64,000 nt of DNA from Fluviicola sp. (GCA_002734065.2 NVXU02000016.1:25999-89998), one strand, 5' to 3'. Counted from the stretch's first letter, positions 8,047-17,576 are shown. A program made the numbers and translations. Notes: generated from the letters alone by a model not told the origin.

Positions 8047-9111
8047 ATGAAACATAATTTCGGAGCAGGCCCTTGTATTCTGCCACAAACAGTTTTTAAA
8101 GAAGCAGCAGATGCTGTTTTAGACATTAATGGACTTTCTCTTTTGGAGATTTCTCACAGAAGTCCTGAGTTTGTTCAAATAATGGAAGAAGCACAAGCAT
8201 TGGTAAAACAAGCATTGAATGTTCCTGACGGTTACTCCGTTCTGTTTTTGCAAGGTGGTGCGTCCTTAGGATTCACAATCACTGCCCTGAACATGATGCG
8301 AGCAACTAAAAAAGCAGGTTACATCAACACTGGAACTTGGGCAAAAGGTGCAATTACCGAAGCTAAAGCTGTAGGACTAGAAGTCAACGTTTTTGCATCT
8401 TCGGAAGATAAAAATTTCAACTACATTCCGAAGGATTATACTGTTCCTTCGGATGTTGATTTTGTGCATTACACCTCTAACAATACGATCTTCGGAACTC
8501 AATTCCAGTCTATCGTTCAGACCGACGCACCTCTTGTTTGCGATATGTCTTCTGACATCTTCTCCAAGAAAGTTGATGTTTCTAAATTCGATATTATTTA
8601 TGCTGGAGCACAAAAAAACTTAGGTCCTGCCGGAGCAACATTGTACATCATTAAAGATGACATTCTCGGTAAATCTACTTCTGAGTTCATGCCGAAATAT
8701 TTAAACCTGAAAAATCATGCAGACAAAGGTTCAATGCTGAACACGCCCCCTGTATTCTCAGTTTATACTTCTATGTTAAACTTGAGACACTTAATTGCCA
8801 ATGGTGGTGTTGACGCAGCCGCAGAAAGAAATCAAGCAAAAGCTGACTTATTGTACAATGAAATTGACAGCAACCCTCTTTTCAAAGCAGCAGTTTCTGG
8901 AGAAGATAGATCTTTGATGAATGTCACCTTTTTACTCAACGATGATGCACACAAAGAAGCATTCGACACTTTATGGAACGACGCCGGAATAGTTGGTTTA
9001 AAAGGTCACCGATCAGTAGGCGGTTACCGAGCATCTATGTACAACGCATTGACGATAGAAAGCGTGCAGGTATTGACGGATATTATGAAAGAATTGGGAA
9101 GAGTTGGGTAG
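8047..9111 (+). CDS. serC: Phosphoserine aminotransferase
   Basis: PLP enzyme converting 3-phosphohydroxypyruvate and glutamate to phosphoserine, the second step of serine synthesis. It has the family opening NFGAGPCILP, the substrate loop EISHRSPEF and the PLP lysine at Lys190 in GAQKNLGPAG. The C-terminal GHRSVGGYRASMYNA is conserved. Length (354) is typical. It is first in a cluster with serA, DUF1015 and a YggS-type PLP protein. Confidence 0.97.
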   Translation: MKHNFGAGPCILPQTVFKEAADAVLDINGLSLLEISHRSPEFVQIMEEAQALVKQALNVPDGYSVLFLQGGASLGFTITALNMMRATKKAGYINTGTWAKGAITEAKAVGLEVNVFASSEDKNFNYIPKDYTVPSDVDFVHYTSNNTIFGTQFQSIVQTDAPLVCDMSSDIFSKKVDVSKFDIIYAGAQKNLGPAGATLYIIKDDILGKSTSEFMPKYLNLKNHADKGSMLNTPPVFSVYTSMLNLRHLIANGGVDAAAERNQAKADLLYNEIDSNPLFKAAVSGEDRSLMNVTFLLNDDAHKEAFDTLWNDAGIVGLKGHRSVGGYRASMYNALTIESVQVLTDIMKELGRVG

Positions 9112-9116
9112 AATTA

Positions 9117-9156
9117 TATTTAGTAGGGGTTGGTCGCGACCAACCCCTACTAAATA
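9117..9156. repeat. Perfect 40-bp palindrome between serC and serA
   Basis: The sequence reads identically on both strands over 40 bases, with centre GGTCGCGACC and arms containing GTAGGGG/CCCCTAC. In RNA it would form a near loop-less hairpin. A longer relative with the same GTAGGGG..GGTCGCGACC..CCCCTAC core lies at 40787-40844. It could attenuate serC-serA read-through or mark a mobile repeat. Confidence 0.8.
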
Positions 9157-9169
9157 ATAAACAAACAAA

Positions 9170-10126
9170 ATGAAAGTATTAGCAAACGATGGCGTTTCTG
9201 CCTCAGGAATTGAAGCATTGGAAAATGCAGGTTACACAGTAATCACAGACAAAGTAGAACAAGAAAATTTAGTTGATTACATCAACTCGGAGAACATTGA
9301 GGTTCTTTTGGTAAGAAGTGCAACAACTGCTCGCAAAGAGTTAATTGATGCCTGCCCGAACTTGAAATTAATCGGTCGTGGCGGCGTTGGAATGGACAAT
9401 ATTGATGTGCAATACGCAAGAGATATTGGAAGAACAGTCATCAATACGCCGGGTGCATCTTCTCAGTCTGTTGCAGAATTGGTCATGGGACATCTTTTTG
9501 CAATTTCTCGTTCTCTCAATGATTCTTACAAGAACATGGAGAATGGTGATTTTAAAACACTGAAGAAAAAATACGGAAAAGGCGTTGAATTACGTGGGAA
9601 AAACATCACCATCATTGGTTTTGGTAGAATCGGGCAAAACTTGGCTAAATATGCCATCGGATGCGGAATGAATGTAACAGCTGTTGATTTATACACCGGG
9701 CCAACTTCTCTAGAAATAGAATTGGGAAATAATGCCTCGGTTACCGTTCAAATTAACCCTGTGAAAACTGTTATCGAAGGAATTAAAGACGCTGATTACA
9801 TCTCTTTGCACGTTCCTAAACAAGACGACGGTTCTGCCGTGATTGGTACTGCAGAATTTGATGCAATGAAAGGAAACGTAAGACTAGTCAACGCTGCGAG
9901 AGGTGGTGTGATAGACGAAGATGCGCTGCTTGTTGCTTTGGAGAATGGGAAAGTTGCTGCTTGTGCGTTGGATGTTTATGAAAATGAACCCAACCCAAGA
10001 AAAGATTTATTATGCCATCCAAACATTGCTTGCACGCCACACGTTGGAGCTGCAACGGGAGAAGCGCAAGATCGTATCGGAACAGAATTAGCAGAGACAA
10101 TTATTGCTAAATTTGGCGTTCAGTAA
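9170..10126 (+). CDS. serA: D-3-phosphoglycerate dehydrogenase (short form, no ACT domain)
   Basis: NAD-dependent enzyme making 3-phosphohydroxypyruvate, the first step of serine synthesis. Visible are the substrate-domain GRGGVGMDNID and the Rossmann GFGRIGQNLAKYA with an Asp at the end of beta-2. The catalytic set is also present: Arg in VNAARGGVID, Glu in YENEP and His in TPHVGAAT. At 318 residues it lacks the C-terminal ACT/ASB regulatory domains of E. coli SerA, so serine feedback through ACT is not expected. Its placement next to serC supports the assignment over other 2-hydroxyacid dehydrogenases. Confidence 0.92.
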   Translation: MKVLANDGVSASGIEALENAGYTVITDKVEQENLVDYINSENIEVLLVRSATTARKELIDACPNLKLIGRGGVGMDNIDVQYARDIGRTVINTPGASSQSVAELVMGHLFAISRSLNDSYKNMENGDFKTLKKKYGKGVELRGKNITIIGFGRIGQNLAKYAIGCGMNVTAVDLYTGPTSLEIELGNNASVTVQINPVKTVIEGIKDADYISLHVPKQDDGSAVIGTAEFDAMKGNVRLVNAARGGVIDEDALLVALENGKVAACALDVYENEPNPRKDLLCHPNIACTPHVGAATGEAQDRIGTELAETIIAKFGVQ

Positions 10127-10139
10127 TTGAACAAATTCT

Positions 10140-11375
10140 ATGACTAAAATAAGTTCTTTTAAGGCAATTCGCCCTACTAGAGACAAGGTGCATTTAGTGG
10201 CTGCTCTGCCTTATTATGCGTACAAGAAAAATGTGCTCGAAGCAATAATGCAAGCCAATCCGTACTCATTCTTGCATATAATTAACCCAGAATTTGGACC
10301 GATAGAGACAAAACCTAATTCTGAAGAACGGTTTCAGTTAATTCATGATGCCTATGAGCGATTCAGAACGGAAGGCACGTTTATTCAAGAAGAAAAGGCT
10401 AGAATTTACCTTTACCGACAAACTAAAGGAACGCACGAATACCTCGGAATTATTGCTGGAGCAAGCGTTGAAGAATACAACAAAGGACAAATAAAAGTCC
10501 ACGAAGCAACCATCACAGGTCGTGAAGATATGTTCACCAACTACCTCGACATTGTTGGTTATAATGCAGAACCTGTCCTTCTTACCTATTCTGACAAAGA
10601 CCATAAAATTGATGCTATTCTTGATCATAAAGTAGCAGAACGACCAGAATACGAGTTTTCTACTATTGACAGAATGAAGCACGAATTGTGGGTTCTCTCT
10701 GACGAGGAAGAAAATGCCATCAAAGCATCCTTCGAGAAATTGAGAAAGATATATATTGCAGATGGTCATCACAGAATAGCTTCTTCAGCAGGATTAAAAA
10801 GAAAAAGGAAGGAATTGGGATTAAAAAGATATCCGAATGAGGACAATTTCTTGGCATTTTTTATCAATGAGAACAGGTTGCACATTTTAGAATTCAATCG
10901 CCTAGTCAGGACATTAAACGGGCATAGCAAAGAACAGTTTTTAGAATTACTCGCTATTAATTTTGAAATAAAAACACTTGCAAACGCTTCAAAGCCTTGT
11001 AAACACAATGCATTCACGATGTGCATTGATTCTGACTGGTATCAGTTAAGTTGTAAATCGAAAATCATTGACCAGAGTCATCCGGTTCGTTCTTTGGATG
11101 CAGAAATTCTCACGCAGCACATCCTCGATCCTATTCTTGGTATTAAAGATTTGAAAAACGACGACAACATTGATTTCATCAGTGGCGACCGTCCAATTGA
11201 AGGATTTGAAGAAGAAATGCACAACAGAGGATGCAAAATTGGCTTTGTCCTCTACCCTATCAGCATTGACGAAATTAAGCGTGTGGCTGACAATGAAATG
11301 ATTATGCCACCAAAATCAACTTGGATAGAACCTAAGTTGCGCAGCGGTCTCACCATTTACAACCTCAACGAATGA
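10140..11375 (+). CDS. DUF1015 family protein (ParB/Srx-like motif)
   Basis: A 411-residue cytoplasmic protein of the DUF1015 family, often found beside serine genes in Bacteroidota and Clostridia. The opening FKAIRPTRDKVHLVAALPYYAY is typical of the family (19 of those residues are the conserved core). A strongly conserved IADGHHRIASS at about residues 205-215 recalls the GxxRxxA nucleotide site of ParB/sulfiredoxin-fold proteins. The biochemical function is unknown; an ATP/CTP-dependent kinase or nucleotidase role is inference. It overlaps the next gene by 4 bases (ATGA), so translation is coupled. Confidence 0.85.
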   Translation: MTKISSFKAIRPTRDKVHLVAALPYYAYKKNVLEAIMQANPYSFLHIINPEFGPIETKPNSEERFQLIHDAYERFRTEGTFIQEEKARIYLYRQTKGTHEYLGIIAGASVEEYNKGQIKVHEATITGREDMFTNYLDIVGYNAEPVLLTYSDKDHKIDAILDHKVAERPEYEFSTIDRMKHELWVLSDEEENAIKASFEKLRKIYIADGHHRIASSAGLKRKRKELGLKRYPNEDNFLAFFINENRLHILEFNRLVRTLNGHSKEQFLELLAINFEIKTLANASKPCKHNAFTMCIDSDWYQLSCKSKIIDQSHPVRSLDAEILTQHILDPILGIKDLKNDDNIDFISGDRPIEGFEEEMHNRGCKIGFVLYPISIDEIKRVADNEMIMPPKSTWIEPKLRSGLTIYNLNE

Positions 11376-12031
11376 TTAAGGAGAATCTAAATACTGTTAG
11401 CACAACGATCCCGTCAGATGTCACCTTGGTTGCCGTTTCTAAAACAAAACCCCATGAGGATATTCTAGAAGCCTACGAAGCTGGACAACGCATTTTTGGA
11501 GAGAATAAAGTGCAAGAACTCGTTGACAAACACGAATCACTTCCAAAAGACATTGAATGGCACATGATTGGTCATCTACAAAGCAATAAAGTGAAGAATA
11601 TTGCTCCGTTTGTCTCGTTAATTCATGCCGTTGATAGTTTCAAGTTGCTCAAGGAAATCAACAAGCAAGCAAAAAAAAATGACAGAACGATAGACTGTTT
11701 ATTGCAGTTTCACATCGCACAAGAGGACTCAAAATTTGGACTTTCTTTCGTTGAAGCAAAAGAAATCTTAGAATCCAATGAGTTTGTTGAATTACAAAAC
11801 ATTTCCATCTTCGGAATTATGGGCATGGCAACATTCACCCAAAATGAAGAACAAATTCGAGAAGAATTTCAGGCTTTGGAGAATTATTTCAATGTGCTGA
11901 AAAGTCATTATTTTAAGTTTAATAATCACTTCCAACATATCTCAATGGGCATGAGTGGCGATTATCAGATTGCTATTGAAGAAGGCAGTACAATGGTACG
12001 CGTTGGCAGTTTAATTTTTGGTTCAAGATGA
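11372..12031 (+). CDS. YggS/PROSC family pyridoxal phosphate-binding protein
   Basis: A PLP-carrying TIM-barrel protein involved in vitamin B6 and amino/keto acid homeostasis, with no firm enzymatic activity known. The PLP lysine is in TLVAVSKTKP (Lys24). Other family marks are FGENKVQELVDK, WHMIGHLQSNKVK and the C-terminal MGMSGDYQIAIEEGSTMVRVGSLIFG. Length 219 is normal. It overlaps both neighbours by 4 bases. Sitting in a serine operon with PLP-dependent SerC fits its role in PLP homeostasis. Confidence 0.93.
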   Translation: MIKENLNTVSTTIPSDVTLVAVSKTKPHEDILEAYEAGQRIFGENKVQELVDKHESLPKDIEWHMIGHLQSNKVKNIAPFVSLIHAVDSFKLLKEINKQAKKNDRTIDCLLQFHIAQEDSKFGLSFVEAKEILESNEFVELQNISIFGIMGMATFTQNEEQIREEFQALENYFNVLKSHYFKFNNHFQHISMGMSGDYQIAIEEGSTMVRVGSLIFGSR

Positions 12032-12627
12032 AATATTTAACTATCTGTTTATCAATTATTTCAATCAACACGTTCTCTTTCTCTCAGAAAACAAAAAACG
12101 AAGTTGATTCATTGAGAATTGAGCATCTAAAAGAATTGAAAAGTCCCGAAGCAAAGGTTTTAGATGAAGAAGAAATTGCTGATTTCAAAGGATTAGACTA
12201 CTATGATTTTGATGCAACTTATCAGCTTGTTGCAACTTTCAAAAAAGACAAGGGCAAGAAGTTTGAGATGCCAACTTCTACAGAAAGAAAACCCGTTTAC
12301 CGAAGATATGGTTACGTTTATTTTGAGTTGGCGGGACAGAAATGCACCTTGGAAGTCTATCAGAATTTAGAATTAAAGAAGGATAAGAAATTTAAAGATT
12401 ACCTGTTCATTCCGTTTAGAGATAAAACCTCGACCTTTGCAACTTATGGAGGCGGAAGGTACCTCGATGCGAAGATTACTAAAGGCAAAACGATACTGCT
12501 AGACTTCAACTTGGCGTACAATCCTTATTGTGCCTATTCTTACCGTTATTCTTGTCCAATACCACCTGTTGTAAACACTTTGAAGGTGAAAATTGAAGCT
12601 GGAGAGAAAACACCAATTGGGCATTGA
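12028..12627 (+). CDS. DUF1684 family exported protein
   Basis: A 199-residue secreted or periplasmic protein with an N-terminal signal peptide (cleavage after FSFS-Q around residue 20). The rest matches DUF1684: FKGLDYYDFD, the TSTERKPVYRRYGYVYFELAGQ core, YLFIPFRDKTS, GGGRYLD, and the C-terminal LDFNLAYNPYCAYS..YSCPIPP region with its conserved cysteines. The function of the family is unknown. It ends the serC operon, overlapping yggS by 4 bases. Confidence 0.85.
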   Translation: MKYLTICLSIISINTFSFSQKTKNEVDSLRIEHLKELKSPEAKVLDEEEIADFKGLDYYDFDATYQLVATFKKDKGKKFEMPTSTERKPVYRRYGYVYFELAGQKCTLEVYQNLELKKDKKFKDYLFIPFRDKTSTFATYGGGRYLDAKITKGKTILLDFNLAYNPYCAYSYRYSCPIPPVVNTLKVKIEAGEKTPIGH

Positions 12628-12698
12628 GAATAGATACACCTTAAATCTGTACCGTTTCCTCTTTTTTCACTTATATACTCAAAGCACATAGATTTTAG

Positions 12699-12706
12699 TA
12701 TATTTG
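12699..12706 (+). promoter_or_regulatory. -7 box for the 12727 outer membrane protein gene
   Basis: TATATTTG lies 20 bases before the start codon at 12727 and matches the Bacteroidota TAnnTTTG box. A -33 TTG is not clear. Confidence 0.5.
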
Positions 12707-12726
12707 AACTTACATCCCAATTAACT

Positions 12727-13419
12727 ATGAAAAGAATACTGTTCTTACTTTCTTTCGTTTTCTCCCTGAGCTATTCTTATGCTCAGCCCTATAAAACAAT
12801 TAAAATTTTCAAGCCTTACAAATGGATGGTTGGTGTAAGTTGGACAGCTATCGACGATGACGGAAGACAATTTGAAGGACTTTTTGACTATGCCAATTGG
12901 AACTACATGCTCTTCCCTACCAGAATCACTCTGGATCGTTATTTCCGCTATGGATGGAGCGTTGAGGCCGTTGCAAGTTATTCTCAGTACCTTCCAGGCA
13001 AGTTAATTAACGATTCAACCAACATCACAAGCACCTTCTTTTCCTTTGACGTGAATGGCAAGTACAGCTTCTACCAAAAATATGCGCCAAGAGCAAGATG
13101 GTTAGACCCCTATTTTACTTTTGGAGTTGGTTATACATACAGAGACCGTGCAAATGTTTCGCCACACGTCCCCACTGTTAACCTCGGTTTTGGTATTAAT
13201 TTCTGGATTATTAAATCGCTCGGCATTCAGTTGCATTCCAACGCTAAAATTGGAGTTTTCCCAGGTTTTTGGGTGACCCACACCAATTATCTGCAACATT
13301 CTGCCGGCATCGTTTTTAGATGGGGAGAAGGCAAAAAAAATAGCAACGGTGATTTCGGTAGAAAGAAGAATAAATGGGCGCATAAGAAGACGAAGTACAA
13401 GAAGAACAAAGGCCATTAA
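12727..13419 (+). CDS. Hypothetical outer membrane beta-barrel protein
   Basis: A 230-residue protein with a clear signal peptide ([20 protein letters not shown]). Alternating aromatic and glycine-rich strands follow ([32 protein letters not shown]), typical of a small eight-stranded outer membrane barrel. The C-terminus departs from this: residues about 205-230 are very basic (Lys/Arg-rich), which is odd for a barrel end and may face the periplasm. I cannot name the family. Confidence 0.7.
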   Translation: MKRILFLLSFVFSLSYSYAQPYKTIKIFKPYKWMVGVSWTAIDDDGRQFEGLFDYANWNYMLFPTRITLDRYFRYGWSVEAVASYSQYLPGKLINDSTNITSTFFSFDVNGKYSFYQKYAPRARWLDPYFTFGVGYTYRDRANVSPHVPTVNLGFGINFWIIKSLGIQLHSNAKIGVFPGFWVTHTNYLQHSAGIVFRWGEGKKNSNGDFGRKKNKWAHKKTKYKKNKGH

Positions 13420-13434
13420 ACCCTGCACACAACT

Positions 13435-16212
13435 TTGAAACAAAAATACATCGAGATAAAAGGTGCAAGAATGCACAACCTCAAAAATATTGATGTAAAA
13501 ATTCCGCATGGCAAATTCACAGTGATTACAGGGCTTTCAGGTTCTGGAAAATCATCTTTGGCTTTTGATACACTCTATGCAGAAGGTCAAAGAAGGTACA
13601 TTGAAAGTCTATCCTCTTACGCGCGGCAATTCTTGGGAAAGCTCAACAAACCCGAAGCTGATTATATCAAAGGCATTGCTCCTGCCATTGCAATAGAGCA
13701 AAAAGTAACGACCAACAATCCTCGCTCAACTGTCGGGACGAGTACTGAAATTTATGATTACCTCAAAGTGCTCTTCTCCAGAATTGGTAAGACCATCTCC
13801 CCTATTTCTGGCAAGGAAGTGAAGAAAGACAATGTAGCTGATGTCATTGACTTCTTTAGAAAGAAAGAGAAAGGTTCACGGCAAATAATTTTGGCACCAC
13901 TCAAAGGATGGAAGAAATATGGCAGCGACAGGCAATTAGACATTCTCAAAAAACAAGGATACGTCCGTTTGTTTTTAAATGAAGAATTCATCCTCATAGA
14001 TGATGTTTTAAAGGACATTCCGAAGAATATTGCAAAAGCAATGCTCGTTATTGACAGAATTGCCATTGATTTTGCCGATGAGGACAATATTTCTCGTTAT
14101 GGAGATTCCATTTCACTGGCTTTTGCCGAAGGCGATGGAGCATGTCTTGTTTATTCTGTTGCAGAGAAGAAAAGCAAATCCTTTTCCAATCGTTTTGAGT
14201 TGGACGGTATTGAATTTCAAGAACCGAATGAACATTTTTTCACTTTCAACAATCCTTTTGGTGCTTGTAAAAAGTGTGAAGGTTTCGGAATGGTAATTGG
14301 AATTGACCCCAACCTCGTTATTCCAAATAAAAACCTCAGTGTTTTTGAAGGTGCTGTGATGCCGTGGAAGGGAGAAAAAATGAGTCGTTACAAAGATAAA
14401 TTCATCGACAAGGCAGACAATTTTCCCATACATCGACCGATCAATGAGCTGACAGACGAAGAACTTGATTTACTTTGGAACGGAGCAAAAGGCATCAAGG
14501 GAATCAATGACTTTTTTAAGTTCGTAGAAAGTAAATCTTACAAGATTCAATACCGCGTAATGCTATCTCGCTACCGTGGGAAAACAGGTTGTAGTGATTG
14601 CAAAGGAACAAGATTGAGAAAAGATGCAAGCTTCGTAAAGATAGGACAGCACTCGATCATGGACGTCGTATTGCTTTCCATCGAAGACGCTTTATCATTC
14701 TTTGAGAATTTAAAACCCAACAAGCACGATTCACAAATCACCAAACGCATTCTGCCTGAAATTACCAGCCGTTTGCAATTCTTAAAAGAGGTTGGCTTGG
14801 GTTATTTAAGCTTAAACAGAGCATCTGGTTCTCTTTCCGGGGGAGAATCTCAACGGATTCACCTCGCCACTTCGATTGGCAGTAGCCTCGTCGGTGCGAT
14901 GTACATTTTAGACGAACCTTCTATTGGTTTGCATCCTCGCGACACCGAAAAATTAATCACTGTCCTTAAATCACTGCGCGACATTGGAAACACAGTCATC
15001 GTGGTTGAACATGAAGAGGACATGATGCAGGCTGCCGATGAAATTTTAGACATTGGTCCGATGGCCGGTGCTTATGGTGGAGAAATAGTATTTCAAGGCG
15101 TTCATAAGAATTTAATCAAGGCGAAAGACAGTCTAACGGCAAAATATTTGACGGGAGAGGAAAAAATCCCCGTTCCTGATAAGCGCAGAAAGTCAAAGAA
15201 TAAATTAAGCATCAAAGGAGCGAGACAGCACAACCTCCAAAACGTTAATGTTGACTTTCCTTTGCACAATTTAGTCTGCGTTACCGGCGTAAGTGGCTCT
15301 GGGAAATCAACCTTGGTCAAAGACATTCTTCTGCCAGCAGTTAAGAAAGAATTGGGCATTTATGGCGATAAACAGGGAGAATTCAAGTCATTCTCTGGTG
15401 ATATGCAACACATTAAGGCGGTAGAATTTGTGAATCAGAATCCCATCGGGAAATCTTCCCGAAGTAACCCGATTACTTATGTGAAAGCCTTTGATGACAT
15501 CCGAGATTTGTATTCTCGTTTGCCTTTGTCTAAAGTTCGAGCTTACAAGCCGGGGTTTTTTAGTTTCAATGTTGATGGTGGCCGTTGCGAAGTATGCGAA
15601 GGAGAAGGAGAAATCACTGTTGGAATGCAGTTCATGGCAGATGTTCACCTCACCTGCGAGCAATGTAAGGGTTCTCGTTACAAGGCAGAAACCTTAGAAA
15701 TAGAATACCGTGGAAAATCCATTGCTGACTTGTTGCAAATGGATATTGCCAGTGCTTTAGAATTCTTCGGCGAAATCACTGATAGGCTTGAAAGCAAGAT
15801 TACCGCTAAGATTGCGCCCTTAGCAAAGGTTGGCTTGGGTTATTTAAAGTTGGGACAACCTTCCAGCACACTGAGTGGCGGTGAGGCGCAAAGAATCAAA
15901 TTGGCATCCTTTTTAGCGAAAGGTTCGGCGAGTCCTTCTACCCTATTTATTTTTGACGAGCCCACAACTGGCTTGCATTTTCACGATGTCAGAAAATTGC
16001 TCATTGCTTTTGATGAATTGATTAATTCTGGTCATTCTATCATTGTCATTGAGCACAATTTAGACGTGATTAAATACGCCGATTGGATCATAGACATTGG
16101 TCCTGAAGGAGGAAACAAAGGTGGAGAGATTGTATTTACAGGAACACCTGAAGAATGCGTGAAAAGCAAGAAAAGTTTTACAGGGGAGTATTTGAAGGAG
16201 AAACTGAATTAG
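13435..16212 (+). CDS. uvrA: Excinuclease ABC subunit A (TTG start)
   Basis: DNA damage-recognition ATPase of nucleotide excision repair. It has two ABC modules with Walker A sites GLSGSGKSS (about 33-41) and [12 protein letters not shown] signatures [11 protein letters not shown] and [11 protein letters not shown], and both zinc modules ([16 protein letters not shown] and [14 protein letters not shown]). No ATG lies before the conserved [12 protein letters not shown], so the start is the TTG at 13435 ([11 protein letters not shown]). The last codons (16166-16202) are repeated at 17194-17230. Confidence 0.96.
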   Translation: MKQKYIEIKGARMHNLKNIDVKIPHGKFTVITGLSGSGKSSLAFDTLYAEGQRRYIESLSSYARQFLGKLNKPEADYIKGIAPAIAIEQKVTTNNPRSTVGTSTEIYDYLKVLFSRIGKTISPISGKEVKKDNVADVIDFFRKKEKGSRQIILAPLKGWKKYGSDRQLDILKKQGYVRLFLNEEFILIDDVLKDIPKNIAKAMLVIDRIAIDFADEDNISRYGDSISLAFAEGDGACLVYSVAEKKSKSFSNRFELDGIEFQEPNEHFFTFNNPFGACKKCEGFGMVIGIDPNLVIPNKNLSVFEGAVMPWKGEKMSRYKDKFIDKADNFPIHRPINELTDEELDLLWNGAKGIKGINDFFKFVESKSYKIQYRVMLSRYRGKTGCSDCKGTRLRKDASFVKIGQHSIMDVVLLSIEDALSFFENLKPNKHDSQITKRILPEITSRLQFLKEVGLGYLSLNRASGSLSGGESQRIHLATSIGSSLVGAMYILDEPSIGLHPRDTEKLITVLKSLRDIGNTVIVVEHEEDMMQAADEILDIGPMAGAYGGEIVFQGVHKNLIKAKDSLTAKYLTGEEKIPVPDKRRKSKNKLSIKGARQHNLQNVNVDFPLHNLVCVTGVSGSGKSTLVKDILLPAVKKELGIYGDKQGEFKSFSGDMQHIKAVEFVNQNPIGKSSRSNPITYVKAFDDIRDLYSRLPLSKVRAYKPGFFSFNVDGGRCEVCEGEGEITVGMQFMADVHLTCEQCKGSRYKAETLEIEYRGKSIADLLQMDIASALEFFGEITDRLESKITAKIAPLAKVGLGYLKLGQPSSTLSGGEAQRIKLASFLAKGSASPSTLFIFDEPTTGLHFHDVRKLLIAFDELINSGHSIIVIEHNLDVIKYADWIIDIGPEGGNKGGEIVFTGTPEECVKSKKSFTGEYLKEKLN

Positions 16213-16327
16213 TGAGTGGTTGGCTCTGAGCGTTTCGCCTTTAGCTAGGTAGCGGTAAAAATATTACTTTTCTCTTTGATTAAAAATAAAAAGGTATATT
16301 TAGCTTGAAATAAAAATTTAAACTTTC

Positions 16328-17152
16328 ATGAAAAATGTACTATTAATTATTTTTACAATCATTTGTACGACAGCTATAGGTCAAGTATTCTATAAGTCAG
16401 CTGGTAAAAAGGACTTCAAATTATTAATGGATAACGGTGTCACCTATATCAAAACTGGCGACCCTGTCAAAGATGGTTATTACATAGATGCAATAGAAAA
16501 GTACTGGAAAGTTACAAAAGTTAGAATTTTCGATCCATTAGATGAAGATAATGAGGAAAAGTTATCCAATGATGATATTGTTTTTTACAACGCCTCTTTA
16601 TCTGGGTCAGGCGATATTTTCTGCTTGATAAAATTGGACTTTTTGATAAAAAAGACAGTCTCAAAATATGCAACAATAGGCTATATTACTATAAATGGTT
16701 TTAGCCAAACATCAAAAAATTTATCTGAAACTCTTTTTATAGATCAACTTATCATTGGCTTAAACAGTACTGTTGATGTTATTAGTGAGGACAATATAAA
16801 AGGAGGCGGAGTAGGTTTATATTCTAAAATATTTGCTAAAACACTCCCAAAAGTGAAGAGTTTAAAGGATAAAACTCTTTTAATCATAGGAAATACTAAA
16901 AACTATATCAGCACTAAAGCGTTAGAAAAAAACGGTATTAAGTATAAAGAAATTAGTATCGAAGAGTACGAAGAACTTTATCAAGATGACTTAACAGGTT
17001 ATTGTTTATTCTACTTTGCGTATAACACATATACAGAAGTTGCTATATATGACCTTGAAAATAATGAGCTAATTTACACGAGACATTTTGCTTCGGCAAA
17101 ATTAAAATTGACCTTAGTGGATATCGCAAAAATTGCACGCCAATGGAAATAA
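16328..17152 (+). CDS. Hypothetical secreted protein on an insertion behind uvrA
   Basis: A 274-residue protein with a signal peptide (MKNVLLIIFTIICTTAIGQ) and no family I recognise. The body is a Lys/Asp-rich alpha/beta sequence. Residues about 180-270 (LLIIGNTKNYISTKALEKNG, then an acidic stretch, then an aromatic-rich strand pair) read like a nucleotide-free Rossmann-like domain, but this is only an impression. It is more AT-rich than its neighbours. It is bounded by the real uvrA 3' end on the left and a second copy of that 3' end on the right, so it looks like acquired DNA. Confidence 0.6.
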   Translation: MKNVLLIIFTIICTTAIGQVFYKSAGKKDFKLLMDNGVTYIKTGDPVKDGYYIDAIEKYWKVTKVRIFDPLDEDNEEKLSNDDIVFYNASLSGSGDIFCLIKLDFLIKKTVSKYATIGYITINGFSQTSKNLSETLFIDQLIIGLNSTVDVISEDNIKGGGVGLYSKIFAKTLPKVKSLKDKTLLIIGNTKNYISTKALEKNGIKYKEISIEEYEELYQDDLTGYCLFYFAYNTYTEVAIYDLENNELIYTRHFASAKLKLTLVDIAKIARQWK

Positions 17153-17193
17153 AACAAAGCAATGTGCGAAAGACCTGCCTACTGGACAAACAT

Positions 17194-17240
17194 GCAAGAA
17201 GAGTTTTACGGGGGAGTATTTGAAGGAGAAGGTTAGTTAG
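17194..17240 (+). pseudogene. Duplicated 3' end of uvrA
   Basis: Bases 17194-17230 match 16166-16202 in uvrA at 35 of 37 positions. In frame they encode [13 protein letters not shown], the UvrA C-terminus, then stop at TAG 17238-17240 inside the first TTAGAC of the repeat array. Weaker in-frame resemblance may reach back to about 17165. This is a remnant with no start or ATPase domain. It suggests that about 1 kb carrying the 16328 gene was inserted at the uvrA 3' end. Confidence 0.75.
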
Positions 17241-17576
17241 ACTGTTCGCTTTGCTCACGTTTAGATACGTTCGCTTCGCTCTCTGTTAGACACATTCATT
17301 CGCTACGCGAATTCATTCTTAGACACGCCTTCGGCTCTTAGACTTGATCTTGCTTCGACGAGATTAATCATTATTTTGATTGTTCATTTCTGGAAGAGTG
17401 ATAAATCGAAGTAACAACTAATATTTTACCAAGAATCAAGTCTAAGAGCCGAAGGCGTGTCTAACAGAGAGCGAAGCGAACGTATCTAAAAATTCGCTCG
17501 CGAATGAGTCTAAAAGCGCAGCGGTCTAAGAGCGACGAAGGAGCGTATCTAAACGTGAGCGAAGCGAACAGTCTAA
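17237..17576. repeat. TTAGAC cassette array, locus 2 (between convergent genes)
   Basis: A 340-bp element. The outer arms 17237-17269 and 17544-17576 are inverted copies, 32 of 33 bases. The inner arms 17319-17348 and 17435-17464 are inverted copies, 30 of 30. A third pair, 17268-17292 and 17458-17482, matches 25 of 25 but sits at a different distance, so the cassettes are shuffled between arms. Words are separated by TTAGAC/TTAGAT on the left and GTCTAA/ATCTAA on the right. The outermost TTAGAC and GTCTAA supply the stop codon of the uvrA-tail remnant and of the antiporter gene, respectively. The centre (17349-17434) resembles that of locus 1. Confidence 0.85.

Noticed and set aside
7715..8086. 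Minus-strand ORF of 123 aa opposite the THX gene
   Set aside because: It is the antisense of the Lys/Ala repeat, giving a Phe/Ala/Val-rich artefact with no independent support.
13758..15663. Several minus-strand ORFs within uvrA
   Set aside because: They are antisense shadows of a conserved gene; none carries its own motif or promoter.
17237..17576. Integron attC-like sites (GTTAGAC / GTCTAAC resemble attC core sites)
   Set aside because: The base before TTAGAC varies, there is no integrase or cassette-gene organisation, and the R/L box layout of attC is absent.
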